63,583 nt of DNA. Source: Moorella mulderi DSM 14980. Its GTDB lineage: Bacteria; Bacillota; DSM-521; Neomoorellales; Neomoorellaceae. Position 1 is the first letter of the stretch. The number at the start of each line of letters is the position of its first letter. The stretch spans positions 1 through 63,583 of the forward strand of contig NZ_LTBC01000016.1 of assembly GCF_001594015.1 (NCBI RefSeq). The letters are read 5' to 3'. Shown in pieces: positions 40,385 to 48,610 of the stretch. The notes beneath the pieces are model-generated. The model saw nothing but the letters and a program-made list of their open reading frames with translations, was not told where the DNA came from and ran no database searches. The translations under genes were made by a program, and so were the position numbers.

Positions 40385-41311
40385 TTACCACACCGGATAA
40401 AGAGGTTCCCTTCCTTCCAGAAGCACACGCCTTATCTCCTGAGCAGCCATCACCGCCATTTTTTCCTGAGACTGTTCTGTCATAGCAGCAATATGCGGGG
40501 TGAGAACAACATTATCTAGATTCAACAATGAATTTCCTCTCTCGATAGGTTCTAACGCAAAAACATCGAGCGCAGCCCCGCGTATCCTTCTCTCTTGCAA
40601 TGCCTCCACAAGTGCGTCCTCTTCAATAACGCCACCTCGTGCGGTATTGATTATAAATGCAGAAGGCTTCATACGCGATAAAAGTTCGCAATTGATTAAA
40701 CCTCGGGTCTCATCAGTGAGAGGGCAATGAATGGAAAGAAAATCAGCCTGAGAAACTACATCTTTCAGAGGTAAAAGTTCACAATCAGCACGATCAACAT
40801 TAGGGTCATAAGCTATTACTCGCAAACCACAGCCTTTTGCTAGATCGGCCACTTTTTTGCCAATCCTTCCATACCCAATTATTCCTAGTATCTTTCCGCT
40901 TAACTCTTCCCCCATGAAATCTTCACGCATCCACCTATTTTTGATGGTAAGCTCAATGTGCGCTCTGACAATATTTTTTACAACAGCAAAAATTAGCCCG
41001 ATAGTGAATTCGGCAACTGCATTTGTGTTAGCGTCATCTGTGGTTGTTAACCAAATACCCTTCCGTTTCACATAAGATAGATCGATGTCGTCAAGCCCAA
41101 CACCATGTCTAGCGATTATTTTCAGATGTTCATTGTTGCGGAGAACCTTTTCTGATAATTTCCCAACCTTATGTAATATTCCATCCGCACCTTTGAGCCT
41201 TTCTTCAAGTATTTCAGGACGAGGATCCTCGATTATTTCAACATCTGCGAACCCCCTTAACATATCAACTCCCACCTTCATAACCTTACCAGTAACAAAT
41301 ACTTTTGTCAT
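40385..41311 (-). CDS. D-isomer-specific 2-hydroxyacid dehydrogenase
   Basis: This 308-residue phosphoglycerate-dehydrogenase-like enzyme has substrate Arg in ARHGVGLDDID, Rossmann motif GYGRIGKKVADLA, and LTPHIAAMT with the catalytic His. It lacks the C-terminal ACT domain of true SerA and belongs to the short hydroxyacid dehydrogenases (sulfolactate, hydroxypyruvate or similar). ATG at 41311 after GGAGGGGAG. The catabolic setting argues against serine synthesis. Confidence 0.88.
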   Translation of the reverse strand: MTKVFVTGKVMKVGVDMLRGFADVEIIEDPRPEILEERLKGADGILHKVGKLSEKVLRNNEHLKIIARHGVGLDDIDLSYVKRKGIWLTTTDDANTNAVAEFTIGLIFAVVKNIVRAHIELTIKNRWMREDFMGEELSGKILGIIGYGRIGKKVADLAKGCGLRVIAYDPNVDRADCELLPLKDVVSQADFLSIHCPLTDETRGLINCELLSRMKPSAFIINTARGGVIEEDALVEALQERRIRGAALDVFALEPIERGNSLLNLDNVVLTPHIAAMTEQSQEKMAVMAAQEIRRVLLEGREPLYPVW

Positions 41312-41448
41312 AAACTCCCCTCCGGTGATAATAAGTAGGTTCTCGAAAACTCCCAATAGTTGCTAGGCAAGCCCTTATGAAAGAACTTTTTATTTTTTAC
41401 CCTCATCCCCGAGGGGTATAGAGACACTTACCAGTGAAAATGGCTGAC

Positions 41449-42471
41449 CTAAAACTTGACAATCACCTTAAGCACGTCTTGATCCCTTTTTCGGATTAAA
41501 TCTATCCCCTTCTCAATCTCCTCAAGAGGAATCTGGTGCGTCACAAGCAATTCAAACTGATCCCTGTTTATTTCAAGAATTTTAATAGCATCCAGGAAGT
41601 CTTCCTTGCAATACGTCGAACTTCCCACTAACGTCTGCTCTTTTAGGCGGCTTTTTTCAATATCAATCACGTCTGGAATATCAAACTGTCCTACGAGAAT
41701 AATCCTCCCTTTTTTCCGTACAATGGAAAAAGCCTCATTTAATAGAACAGGAGCACCAGCTGCAATAATAGCAACATCAACCTGGGTTAAACCGCAAGCC
41801 TCTTCCATTTTAGAAAGAAAGCAATCTTTTGCGCTATTTACCACAACATTTGCTCCTAAACGTTTTGCTGCGCTTAGCCTAAAGTCTACTAGGTCCGCCA
41901 CAACTATATGGTCTGCCCCTGCCCTGTGCGCACATGCTACGCACATCAACCCGATGGGCCCGGCGCCCAAAATAGCAACCTTTTCGCCCCGTCTAACTTC
42001 TCCTCTTTCTATCACATGAACACCTACTGCCAAAGGTTCCACCAGGGAACCAACGATATCGTCTAATACATCAGGAATCGTGTAAATCGTTTCCTCAGGC
42101 GCAACGATATATTCTGCGAACCCACCCGCCCACTCATTCGTACCTAAAAGGATTTTGTGGTCGCAAAGGTTTGACCAATCCATAACACATGGCGGACATG
42201 CCCCACAGTTTTTTCGGGGCAATACTGTAACCCTGTCGCCAACTTTAAACTTCCTGACCCTCTTACCAACCTCAACAATGACACCGATAACCTCATGGCC
42301 AAGAATGGCAGGCGGTCTACGACGTGGATGGATCCCCTCATAAGCGTGAAGGTCGGACCCGCAAATGCCGGCGGCTTTAACCTTTATTAGGACTTCTCCA
42401 TCTGCAGGCTTCGGCTCAGGTACGTTCTCAATTACTATTTTGTAAGGTGCTTGTAAAACCGCTGCCCTCAT
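41449..42471 (-). CDS. zinc-dependent alcohol/polyol dehydrogenase (MDR family)
   Basis: This 340-residue medium-chain dehydrogenase has catalytic zinc motif GICGSDLH with GHEVIGVIVEVG, four structural-zinc cysteines in CGACPPCVMDWSNLC, and a Rossmann GAGPIGLMC. It resembles L-threonine, sorbitol and idonate dehydrogenases; the substrate is probably a polyol or sugar acid. ATG at 42471 after GGAGGGAAAAGG. Confidence 0.88.
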   Translation of the reverse strand: MRAAVLQAPYKIVIENVPEPKPADGEVLIKVKAAGICGSDLHAYEGIHPRRRPPAILGHEVIGVIVEVGKRVRKFKVGDRVTVLPRKNCGACPPCVMDWSNLCDHKILLGTNEWAGGFAEYIVAPEETIYTIPDVLDDIVGSLVEPLAVGVHVIERGEVRRGEKVAILGAGPIGLMCVACAHRAGADHIVVADLVDFRLSAAKRLGANVVVNSAKDCFLSKMEEACGLTQVDVAIIAAGAPVLLNEAFSIVRKKGRIILVGQFDIPDVIDIEKSRLKEQTLVGSSTYCKEDFLDAIKILEINRDQFELLVTHQIPLEEIEKGIDLIRKRDQDVLKVIVKF

Positions 42472-42818
42472 CCTTTTCCCTCCACTAGTCATTTCAATGT
42501 TCTTGAAATACAATTCTCTCTCCAGCGGTTCATATAAAAAGGTACTCTCGGATATTTCTCCTGCTACTCTCAAAACGAAATCAAAGTTAAAGCCTTGAAA
42601 GCAGTCCTTTGATATAGGTTATTTAGTCTTGTTCGCCGGTATTGACGTTAGCCTCCGCCTGCTAGTTGTCAAGCTCCTTAGGTACTACCGCCACATCACT
42701 GGTTACGGAGTATTACTCGCCCCCTTGACAACTTACACCCCACTCTAAACCGCGCCATCACGTCCCTGTCCCAGCCAGGCTTTTTAGCCTCGCTGGGACA
42801 GGGAATAGAATGAGAAAA
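42472..42818. other. 347-base gap with nested inverted repeats
   Basis: No gene is seen. The gap holds a 10-bp perfect inverted repeat AGTTGTCAAG/CTTGACAACT (42664-42673 and 42724-42733) enclosing a weaker CTCC..GGAG stem, and, after the tctC stop, a very strong 13-bp hairpin (42763-42804). The first structure would be transcribed in the leader of the zinc dehydrogenase gene. Confidence 0.5.
42763..42804 (-). terminator. long hairpin after tctC
   Basis: TCCCTGTCCCAGC and GCTGGGACAGGGA form a perfect 13-bp stem, with an inner AGGCT/AGCCT pair. On the minus strand no T run follows, so it may act as a transcript-stabilising 3' end or a weak terminator that raises tctC relative to downstream genes. 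Confidence 0.55.
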
Positions 42819-43829
42819 TTATTTCTTCAAACCTATTTCCGTAATTATGCTTTCGTAAAACCTGCTCTGCTCCTCCAAGAACTTAGCGTATTCCTCAGAA
42901 CCCATGTACTTCAATGTGTACGCTTTTTTCTTCATCTCCGTCTTCCATTTGTCCGTCTCTACAGCCTTTTGGAACGCCTCTTCCAGCTTTTTTATAACGT
43001 TAGAAGGAGTACCTTTAGGAGCGATAACACCCTTAATACTTGCTATCGAAATATCTATACCCATTTCCTTAAAAGTAGGTACATCTGGAAAGGCTTCGAC
43101 CCGTTCTTCGCTCATCACGCCCAAGAGGATGACCTCGCCATTCTTTAGCTGGGTATATGCTTCCGCAGGACTTGCCGTCGCAGCATCCACATGTCCTCCC
43201 ATAAGGTTCGCTATCGTTGTAGCAGTACTGGGGAATGACACCAGATTAAATTTCAGCCCCGTTTTCCTCATTAGATCAACATCCGCTAAGTGCCAGATGC
43301 CGCCAGGGGTCAAAGTTCCCATTTTAACTTTACCTGGATTGGCCCTAACATAATCCTCAAATTCCTTCCAGGTTTTCCACGGAGCATCTTTCTTTACTAC
43401 TATCGCTCCGGTTTCATAACACAGATTAGCCACAGGTTGGAGGTCTTTATAGGTCAAATGGAGGGTACCTAACGCTGGCAATGTTAGAAGAGTTGGGCTG
43501 TTAACTGCAATGGTATAACCATCAGGCTTGCTTTTCGAAAGCTCTTCATAGGAGATTCCCCCCGTCGCACCTTCCTTATTGACAACAATTATTTTTTGTC
43601 CCAAAAAGGGCTCCGCAGCTTCAGCTATTGCTCTAGCCACAATGTCCATGCTGCCTCCTGGCGCCCAACCGCAAAGAAGTGTTATAGGCTTTCCCGGATA
43701 ATTGTCTTTGGTCTGCTTTTCCGCTTGTGTGTTTTCTTTCGAGCCGTTATTAGTTCCACAACCTGCCAATAAACTTAGCGCAACTACCAATAAAACAATT
43801 ATTAGGGTTTTAGCTTTTAGGACTTTCAT
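42819..43829 (-). CDS. tctC: tripartite tricarboxylate transporter substrate-binding lipoprotein (TctC family)
   Basis: This 336-residue binding protein has a lipoprotein signal peptide with lipobox LLAGC (Cys24), a Ser/Lys/Gln-rich linker and the BUG-type fold (PITLLCGWAPGGSMDIVARAI, VNKEGATGG). It captures the organic acid outside the membrane for TctAB. It is separated from tctBA by two dehydrogenase genes, unlike the usual contiguous tctCBA. ATG at 43829 after GGGAGG. Confidence 0.93.
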   Translation of the reverse strand: MKVLKAKTLIIVLLVVALSLLAGCGTNNGSKENTQAEKQTKDNYPGKPITLLCGWAPGGSMDIVARAIAEAAEPFLGQKIIVVNKEGATGGISYEELSKSKPDGYTIAVNSPTLLTLPALGTLHLTYKDLQPVANLCYETGAIVVKKDAPWKTWKEFEDYVRANPGKVKMGTLTPGGIWHLADVDLMRKTGLKFNLVSFPSTATTIANLMGGHVDAATASPAEAYTQLKNGEVILLGVMSEERVEAFPDVPTFKEMGIDISIASIKGVIAPKGTPSNVIKKLEEAFQKAVETDKWKTEMKKKAYTLKYMGSEEYAKFLEEQSRFYESIITEIGLKK

Positions 43830-44012
43830 GGTTTTAACCTCCCGATTTTATTGATTTGGCCTATAGAACACGAGTTACATTCAAAAAAATTAACTAAATC
43901 ATAGCGCCACCCCCCAGGTTTAAGAATCGATCCTTTCGAAGCAGAATTTCTGAACCTGTTTCAGCACAATACTTTTTTGTGTATAAAGGTTTTTGCTTCG
44001 TAAATAATCTGA

Positions 44013-44840
44013 TTACACTCCCGAAAAAGCATTAAATCCTCCATCAATTGGTACAATAATTCCAGTTACAAATTTTGCTGCATCAGAAGCAAGCCAGATA
44101 CATGCTCCGATTAGATCTTCAGGGTCGCCAAATTTGCCCATAGGGGTATGAGATATAATTGCCTTCCCTCGCAGAGTAAGATTTCCTTCTTCGTCTATGA
44201 GTTCGGAGCGATTCCGATCATTTATGAAAAAGCCAGGAGCAATGGCATTAACTCTTAACTTTTTATTATATTCCTGAGCAAAATGGACTGCCAGCCACTG
44301 GGTAAAATTGCTTACTGCAGCTTTAGCTGCAGCATATCCAGGTCTTCCGGTAAGGGGACGGAAAGCATTCATAGAGGATATATTTATAATGGAACCCCCT
44401 TCTTTATTTTTCACCATAACTTCCCCAAAGACCTGAGCAGGAAGTATGGCTCCTCCAAAAAGATTAAGCCATACCACTTTCTTTAAAGCAGAAAGAGGAA
44501 GGTCAAAAAACTTAATTTTATCCGAGGTAATTGCTTCTTTAATGTTTCCACCTGCTGCATTAACCAAAATATCAACTTTGCCAAAATCTCTGATTATCTC
44601 ATCCCGACAGGCTTTTATTTTCTCGATATCCATAATATCTATATAATAGCCTTCTGCTTTTATCCCTTCCTTTTTAAGCTCATTTACCACTTTATCTGCG
44701 TTGACGGTATGATAGCATACAGCAACTTCAGCTCCAGCTCTTCCCAATCCTTTGGCAATGGCAGAACCCAAAACACCAGCGCCTCCAGTAATTACTGCTG
44801 TTTTACCCTCAAGACTAAACATCTCTAAATTTCCCTTCAA
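44013..44840 (-). CDS. SDR oxidoreductase, D-mannonate oxidoreductase-like
   Basis: This 275-residue classical SDR has the nucleotide motif TGGAGVLGSAIA, NAAGG, the catalytic Ser of INISSMN, and YAAAK. The segments FFINDRNRSEL and the ending DGGFNAFSGV resemble the SDR group annotated as D-mannonate oxidoreductase (fructuronate reductase). A TTG at 44840 after GGGAGGGGAAAATA is preferred over a GTG at 44897 that lacks a site. It would reduce a keto-sugar acid, in line with the adjacent aldolase and kinase. Confidence 0.85.
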   Translation of the reverse strand: MKGNLEMFSLEGKTAVITGGAGVLGSAIAKGLGRAGAEVAVCYHTVNADKVVNELKKEGIKAEGYYIDIMDIEKIKACRDEIIRDFGKVDILVNAAGGNIKEAITSDKIKFFDLPLSALKKVVWLNLFGGAILPAQVFGEVMVKNKEGGSIINISSMNAFRPLTGRPGYAAAKAAVSNFTQWLAVHFAQEYNKKLRVNAIAPGFFINDRNRSELIDEEGNLTLRGKAIISHTPMGKFGDPEDLIGACIWLASDAAKFVTGIIVPIDGGFNAFSGV

Positions 44841-44897
44841 TATTTTCCCCTCCCTGTAATAATTACTACCTATTTCCATCCCCTCTTTCGGAGGCAC

Positions 44898-45791
44898 CTA
44901 AGAATCTAGCATGCCATGTTCGACAAGCGCCTGTTGGATACGCTGGTATTCTACTTGCGAGACGGGTTCGAACGGTGCTTTTGGCACACCGATATCTACT
45001 CCTAACATACGCATAACGGCGTGATAGAAAGGAACAGGAATCCCCTCTCCAGTAACCTTCCTGAGCACGTTGGCCTTTTTCTGTAATTTAGCCGCTTCTT
45101 CGTATTCGCCCCTTCGGCAAAGCTCATAAATATGAATGATAAATTCCGGAAACGCATTGGACAGACCTGAAACACAGCCTGAAGCGCCGCCTATCATAGC
45201 TGGTACCAAATGAGTCTGTGAGCCAATTAAGAATATAAAACCTGGCTTTTTAACCTCACCCATAAAGTTATAGAAAAGGGCAATATCGCCGCTGCTGTCT
45301 TTAACTCCAGCAAGGCCATATTCGGCCAACTCTGAGAGAACTTCAGGAGTAACCACATAATGGGCGTACTTGGGGTTGTTATAAACAAGTACAGGTAGGT
45401 TTGAAGCATCAATTAGCCGTTTATAATGGTTAACAATAGCTCCCTTTAAGTGTCTATAATAGAAGGGTGTAACAGCGGCAACAGCATCAACCTTCAGGCT
45501 TTCTGCATGTTTCAATAACCGTAATGTCGTTTGGGTATCTGCAGCCCCTATATGAAGTACAATACTAATTCGCCCATTTACTGTTTCGGCCACAGTTTCT
45601 GCCACTTGCATCCGCTGCTCGGGAGTCATAAGAGGCCCTGAACCATATGACCCGCAGACAAAAAGACCATGTACTCCTTTGCCGACTAAGTGTTCAACAT
45701 AGCGCCTTAGACCTTCGAGGTACACCTCCCCATCAGCGTCAAAGGGCGTTACTAATGCTGGAAGAATTCCTTCGATACGTTTTTTTTGCAT
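44898..45791 (-). CDS. DapA-family aldolase/lyase (not true DHDPS)
   Basis: This 297-residue (beta/alpha)8 protein of the DHDPS/NAL family has Schiff-base Lys164 (GVKDSSGD) and Tyr137 (VYNNP). The GTTGE loop of real dihydrodipicolinate synthases is replaced by GSYGSG, so a sugar-acid aldolase or dehydratase activity (such as 2-keto-3-deoxygluconate aldolase) is more likely than lysine synthesis. ATG at 45791 after GGAGGATTTT. Confidence 0.88.
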   Translation of the reverse strand: MQKKRIEGILPALVTPFDADGEVYLEGLRRYVEHLVGKGVHGLFVCGSYGSGPLMTPEQRMQVAETVAETVNGRISIVLHIGAADTQTTLRLLKHAESLKVDAVAAVTPFYYRHLKGAIVNHYKRLIDASNLPVLVYNNPKYAHYVVTPEVLSELAEYGLAGVKDSSGDIALFYNFMGEVKKPGFIFLIGSQTHLVPAMIGGASGCVSGLSNAFPEFIIHIYELCRRGEYEEAAKLQKKANVLRKVTGEGIPVPFYHAVMRMLGVDIGVPKAPFEPVSQVEYQRIQQALVEHGMLDS

Positions 45792-45819
45792 TAATAAAAT
45801 CCTCCTTTATTAAGTGAAT

Positions 45820-46773
45820 CTATCGATTTATGATTGTTGAGTTACCCTTCATAAAAGCGATCAGCTCGTTGCGATAAGGGAGGGCCTCTATATTTCCAGT
45901 AACACCTAAAGCCAGAGCACCCATAGCATTAGCTATCCTTCCAGCTTCCTCCAAGCTTAATCCTTCAAGCAATCCTGTTATTAAGCCTGCAGCAAAAGCG
46001 TCCCCCGCACCAAATGGGTCCACAACGCGCTCCACCGAAAAGGCCGGTACATAAACTTCCTGGTGCGCATTAGCAACCAACGCACCTTTTGAACCAAGCT
46101 TTAAAGCCACAATACCCGGACCCAGCTCAAGAAAACGCTCAACGATCTTTTCGGGCTCGTTTTCACCAAGGAGTATTTGGGCTTCCTCGATACCAGGAAA
46201 AAGGATATCGGCTTTCCTAATTAGGTTGAGAAGGACAGGAATAGCTCTTTCCTTTTTCCATAGTTTTAATCGAAGGTTTGGGTCAAAAGAAATTAAGACA
46301 CCGCATTCTTTCGCAATATCCATGGCTCTCTCTACTGTTGCCAAGCAGGAAGGGCTAAGGGCAGGAGTAATGCCTGTCAAGTGTAAATATTTCGCACCGT
46401 ATATGTATTGCGGGTCGATATCTTCGGGCTTCATTTTACTGGCTGCTGAGTTTTGCCGGTAGTAATAATTTCGGCTTTCCCCTCCTTCACGGCGTTCTTT
46501 GAAAAATACTCCTGTGGGAGCTTCAGAGTCTAGCTTTACTTGTGAAACATCGACACCTTCTCCCCGCATCATTGCAAGGATCAATTTGCCAAACTCGTCG
46601 TCCCCTAACCGGCTAATCCAACCTGCACTATGGCCCAAACGCACAATACCAACAGCAAACGTAGATTCAGCCCCACCGGTACGCAATTCAAAATGTGTAC
46701 TATAACGCAATGGGCCAGGGGAAGTTGCTACTAAGACTGCTAAAGTTTCTCCCAGTGTTACAACTTCAGGCAC
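45820..46773 (-). CDS. PfkB-family sugar kinase, 2-keto-3-deoxygluconate kinase-like
   Basis: This 317-residue ribokinase-fold enzyme has TLGETLAVLV and the N-terminal GGAESTFAVGIVRLG sugar site, and DPFGAGDAFAAG with the catalytic Asp and anion hole. It resembles KdgK. GTG at 46773 after GGAGGGG is chosen; the frame continues into the end of the GntR gene. With the aldolase and SDR it suggests a sugar-acid (Entner-Doudoroff-like) route. Confidence 0.87.
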   Translation of the reverse strand: MPEVVTLGETLAVLVATSPGPLRYSTHFELRTGGAESTFAVGIVRLGHSAGWISRLGDDEFGKLILAMMRGEGVDVSQVKLDSEAPTGVFFKERREGGESRNYYYRQNSAASKMKPEDIDPQYIYGAKYLHLTGITPALSPSCLATVERAMDIAKECGVLISFDPNLRLKLWKKERAIPVLLNLIRKADILFPGIEEAQILLGENEPEKIVERFLELGPGIVALKLGSKGALVANAHQEVYVPAFSVERVVDPFGAGDAFAAGLITGLLEGLSLEEAGRIANAMGALALGVTGNIEALPYRNELIAFMKGNSTIINR

Positions 46774-46786
46774 AAGGATACCCCTC

Positions 46787-47545
46787 CTACGTCGCCTCTG
46801 AGCTCGATCTTTGACCAAGAACTTCATAGTTTTCAACAGTTAGTTTGAACATGTCCCCACGATATAGTCCCTTACCGTATCGAATAGGTTCGTTGCCCTC
46901 GGTGTAAAGTACGCCTTCTACGACCAGTAACGGCTCTCCTTCCTTAACCCCTAAAATCTTTGCTTCAATGCCTTTTGCTACTACTGGTTGTACTGTGTCT
47001 CTTGAGCGCACAAGCCTTATACCGCATTTTTGATGCAGCGTTTTAATCAACGATTCCACTCTTAGGTCAACTTCCAATAAGGCGGCACATCGCGGGAAAG
47101 GTAAATAGGACCACTGTAAAACCGCCGGCTGTTCATCAACCAGACGTAAGCGCTTAATCTCAATAACTTTTTCTCCCGGGGCTACCTTTAAACTACTTGC
47201 CACCGTGGTTGTTGCAGGGACCACCCCGGCAGAAATCAACTGCGTACTCACGCGAAAACCTTGTTGGGCCATTTTTTGCGAAAAGCCTATCATGGTGCTT
47301 AACTGGCTGCTTATTTTAGGAGTGGCCACAAAGGTTCCTTTTCCTGAACGCCGAAAAACCCATCCCTCAGCAACCAGCTCAGCAATAGCTTGCCTGGCTG
47401 TCTGCCGGCTAATCTTAAATTCCTTTACCATTTCCCAGTCAGAAGGTATTCGGTCGCCCGGCTTTAAGATATTGTTTTGAATCTGCTGCCTGAGATAATC
47501 AGCAACCTGATGGTAAAGAGGCACCGGGGAATCCCGCTCAAACAA
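46787..47545 (-). CDS. GntR/HutC-family transcriptional regulator
   Basis: The protein has 252 residues. The N-terminal winged helix (about 8-72: PGDRIPSDWEMVKEFKISRQ) is followed by a UTRA ligand-binding domain (about 95-238). It is the first gene of the catabolic cassette and its likely regulator, responding to an imported sugar acid or phosphorylated intermediate. A TTG start at 47545 follows GAGGG. A 14-base palindrome lies upstream. Confidence 0.9.
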   Translation of the reverse strand: MFERDSPVPLYHQVADYLRQQIQNNILKPGDRIPSDWEMVKEFKISRQTARQAIAELVAEGWVFRRSGKGTFVATPKISSQLSTMIGFSQKMAQQGFRVSTQLISAGVVPATTTVASSLKVAPGEKVIEIKRLRLVDEQPAVLQWSYLPFPRCAALLEVDLRVESLIKTLHQKCGIRLVRSRDTVQPVVAKGIEAKILGVKEGEPLLVVEGVLYTEGNEPIRYGKGLYRGDMFKLTVENYEVLGQRSSSEAT

Positions 47546-47577
47546 GTCGTCACCCTCTTTGTTAATACTATGTCGTC

Positions 47578-47591
47578 CCTGTCCGTACAGG
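47578..47591. promoter_or_regulatory. candidate operator upstream of the GntR gene
   Basis: CCTGTCCGTACAGG: five-base arms around a four-base centre, 33 bases upstream of the regulator start. Position and symmetry suit autoregulation by the GntR protein; no second copy was found by eye. Confidence 0.35.
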
Positions 47592-47738
47592 TTATTGCAA
47601 TAATAATATTCGACATCTCTCCGAAGATTCCTCTTTTGTCCTTAAAAAATTTCTTAAAAAATTTTCCCCTCAAAAACCGCCCCGCCATATTTCTTTTTGC
47701 CTTGAGGCTTGACCTGGATACATTTATAGTTCCATTAC

Positions 47739-47766
47739 TTGAACTTTATGGTATACTAAAGTTCAA
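47739..47766 (+). promoter_or_regulatory. perfect palindrome overlapping the thiM -10 box
   Basis: TTGAACTTTA and TAAAGTTCAA flank TGGTATAC. The -10 box TATACT lies across the centre. A repressor bound here would block polymerase; as RNA it would form a 10-bp hairpin. No TPP riboswitch precedes thiM. Confidence 0.6.
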
Positions 47767-47792
47767 CAAAGCTCCTTGAAAGGAAGGGTATT

Positions 47793-48596
47793 ATGAACTG
47801 GGGAGAACAGGTGGCTGCGAGACGGCAAAGGGTATATGAACAACGGCCGTTAGTCCATCATATTACCAATTTAGTGGTAACCAATCTTACGGCTAATGTG
47901 ACGCTAGCGGTCGGCGCCTCGCCAGTCATGGCCTATGCCAGGGAAGAAGTAGCTGATATGGCCCGCCTGGCCCAGGCGGTAGTACTGAATATGGGAACCT
48001 TGACGGGAGAGGTAGTAGAAGCGATGCTCCTGGCAGGTAAAGCAGCCAATAAGGCCGGCATCCCTGTAGTTTTCGATCCTGTAGGAGCCGGGGCTACGCC
48101 TTTCCGCACCCGGACGGCGCAAAAAATTATCAAGGAACTGTATATCGATATCCTGCGCGGCAATGCGTCGGAAATAGCCAGTATAGGTGGTTTTGGCGGG
48201 CAAACAAAAGGAGTAGATGCCGCAGGGGCTCCTGCCCAGGTGGCAGAAATGGTCAAGCAAGTAGCTAGGGATTTAAATACAGTGGTAGCGGTTACGGGAG
48301 CTACCGATTACATTAGTGACGGCGAACGCTTAATAGCAGTGGACAACGGGCACCCTCTGCTGACTCTTGTTACCGGTACCGGCTGTTCTGCCACCTCCAT
48401 AATTGCCGCTTTCCGGGCCGTGGAAGATGATGGTGTAACGGCCAGTACCGCTGCCCTCGCCTATTATGGGCTGGCGGCTGAAAAGGCGGCGGCAGCCAGC
48501 CAGGGACCGGCCAGCTTCCAGGTAGCCCTCCTGGATACGCTTTATAATTTAGCCGGCGAAGAACTCGCCCGGGGAGTAAAAATACGCGCCTTGTAA
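47793..48596 (+). CDS. thiM: hydroxyethylthiazole kinase
   Basis: This 267-residue ThiM phosphorylates the thiazole alcohol in thiamine salvage. Motifs include LVHHITNLVVTNLTANVTLA, FDPVGAGATP and the C-terminal GTGCSATSIIAAF. ATG at 47793 after GAAAGGAAGG. It stands alone, convergent with splB; thiC is 13 kb away. Confidence 0.96.
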   Translation: MNWGEQVAARRQRVYEQRPLVHHITNLVVTNLTANVTLAVGASPVMAYAREEVADMARLAQAVVLNMGTLTGEVVEAMLLAGKAANKAGIPVVFDPVGAGATPFRTRTAQKIIKELYIDILRGNASEIASIGGFGGQTKGVDAAGAPAQVAEMVKQVARDLNTVVAVTGATDYISDGERLIAVDNGHPLLTLVTGTGCSATSIIAAFRAVEDDGVTASTAALAYYGLAAEKAAAASQGPASFQVALLDTLYNLAGEELARGVKIRAL

Positions 48597-48610
48597 ACTG
48601 ATAATCTTAG

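Noticed and set aside
40385-41311. serA of serine synthesis
   Set aside because: No ACT domain, and it lies within a transport/catabolic cassette.
37066-43829. Complete sulfolactate degradation cluster
   Set aside because: Transporter and dehydrogenases fit, but the lyase suyAB is absent and a sugar-acid kinase and aldolase are present.
44898-45791. dapA of lysine synthesis
   Set aside because: The GTTGE loop is replaced and the neighbours are catabolic sugar-acid genes.
47546-47792. TPP riboswitch before thiM
   Set aside because: None of the conserved aptamer segments (such as CTGAGA or ACCTGA) is present in the gap.
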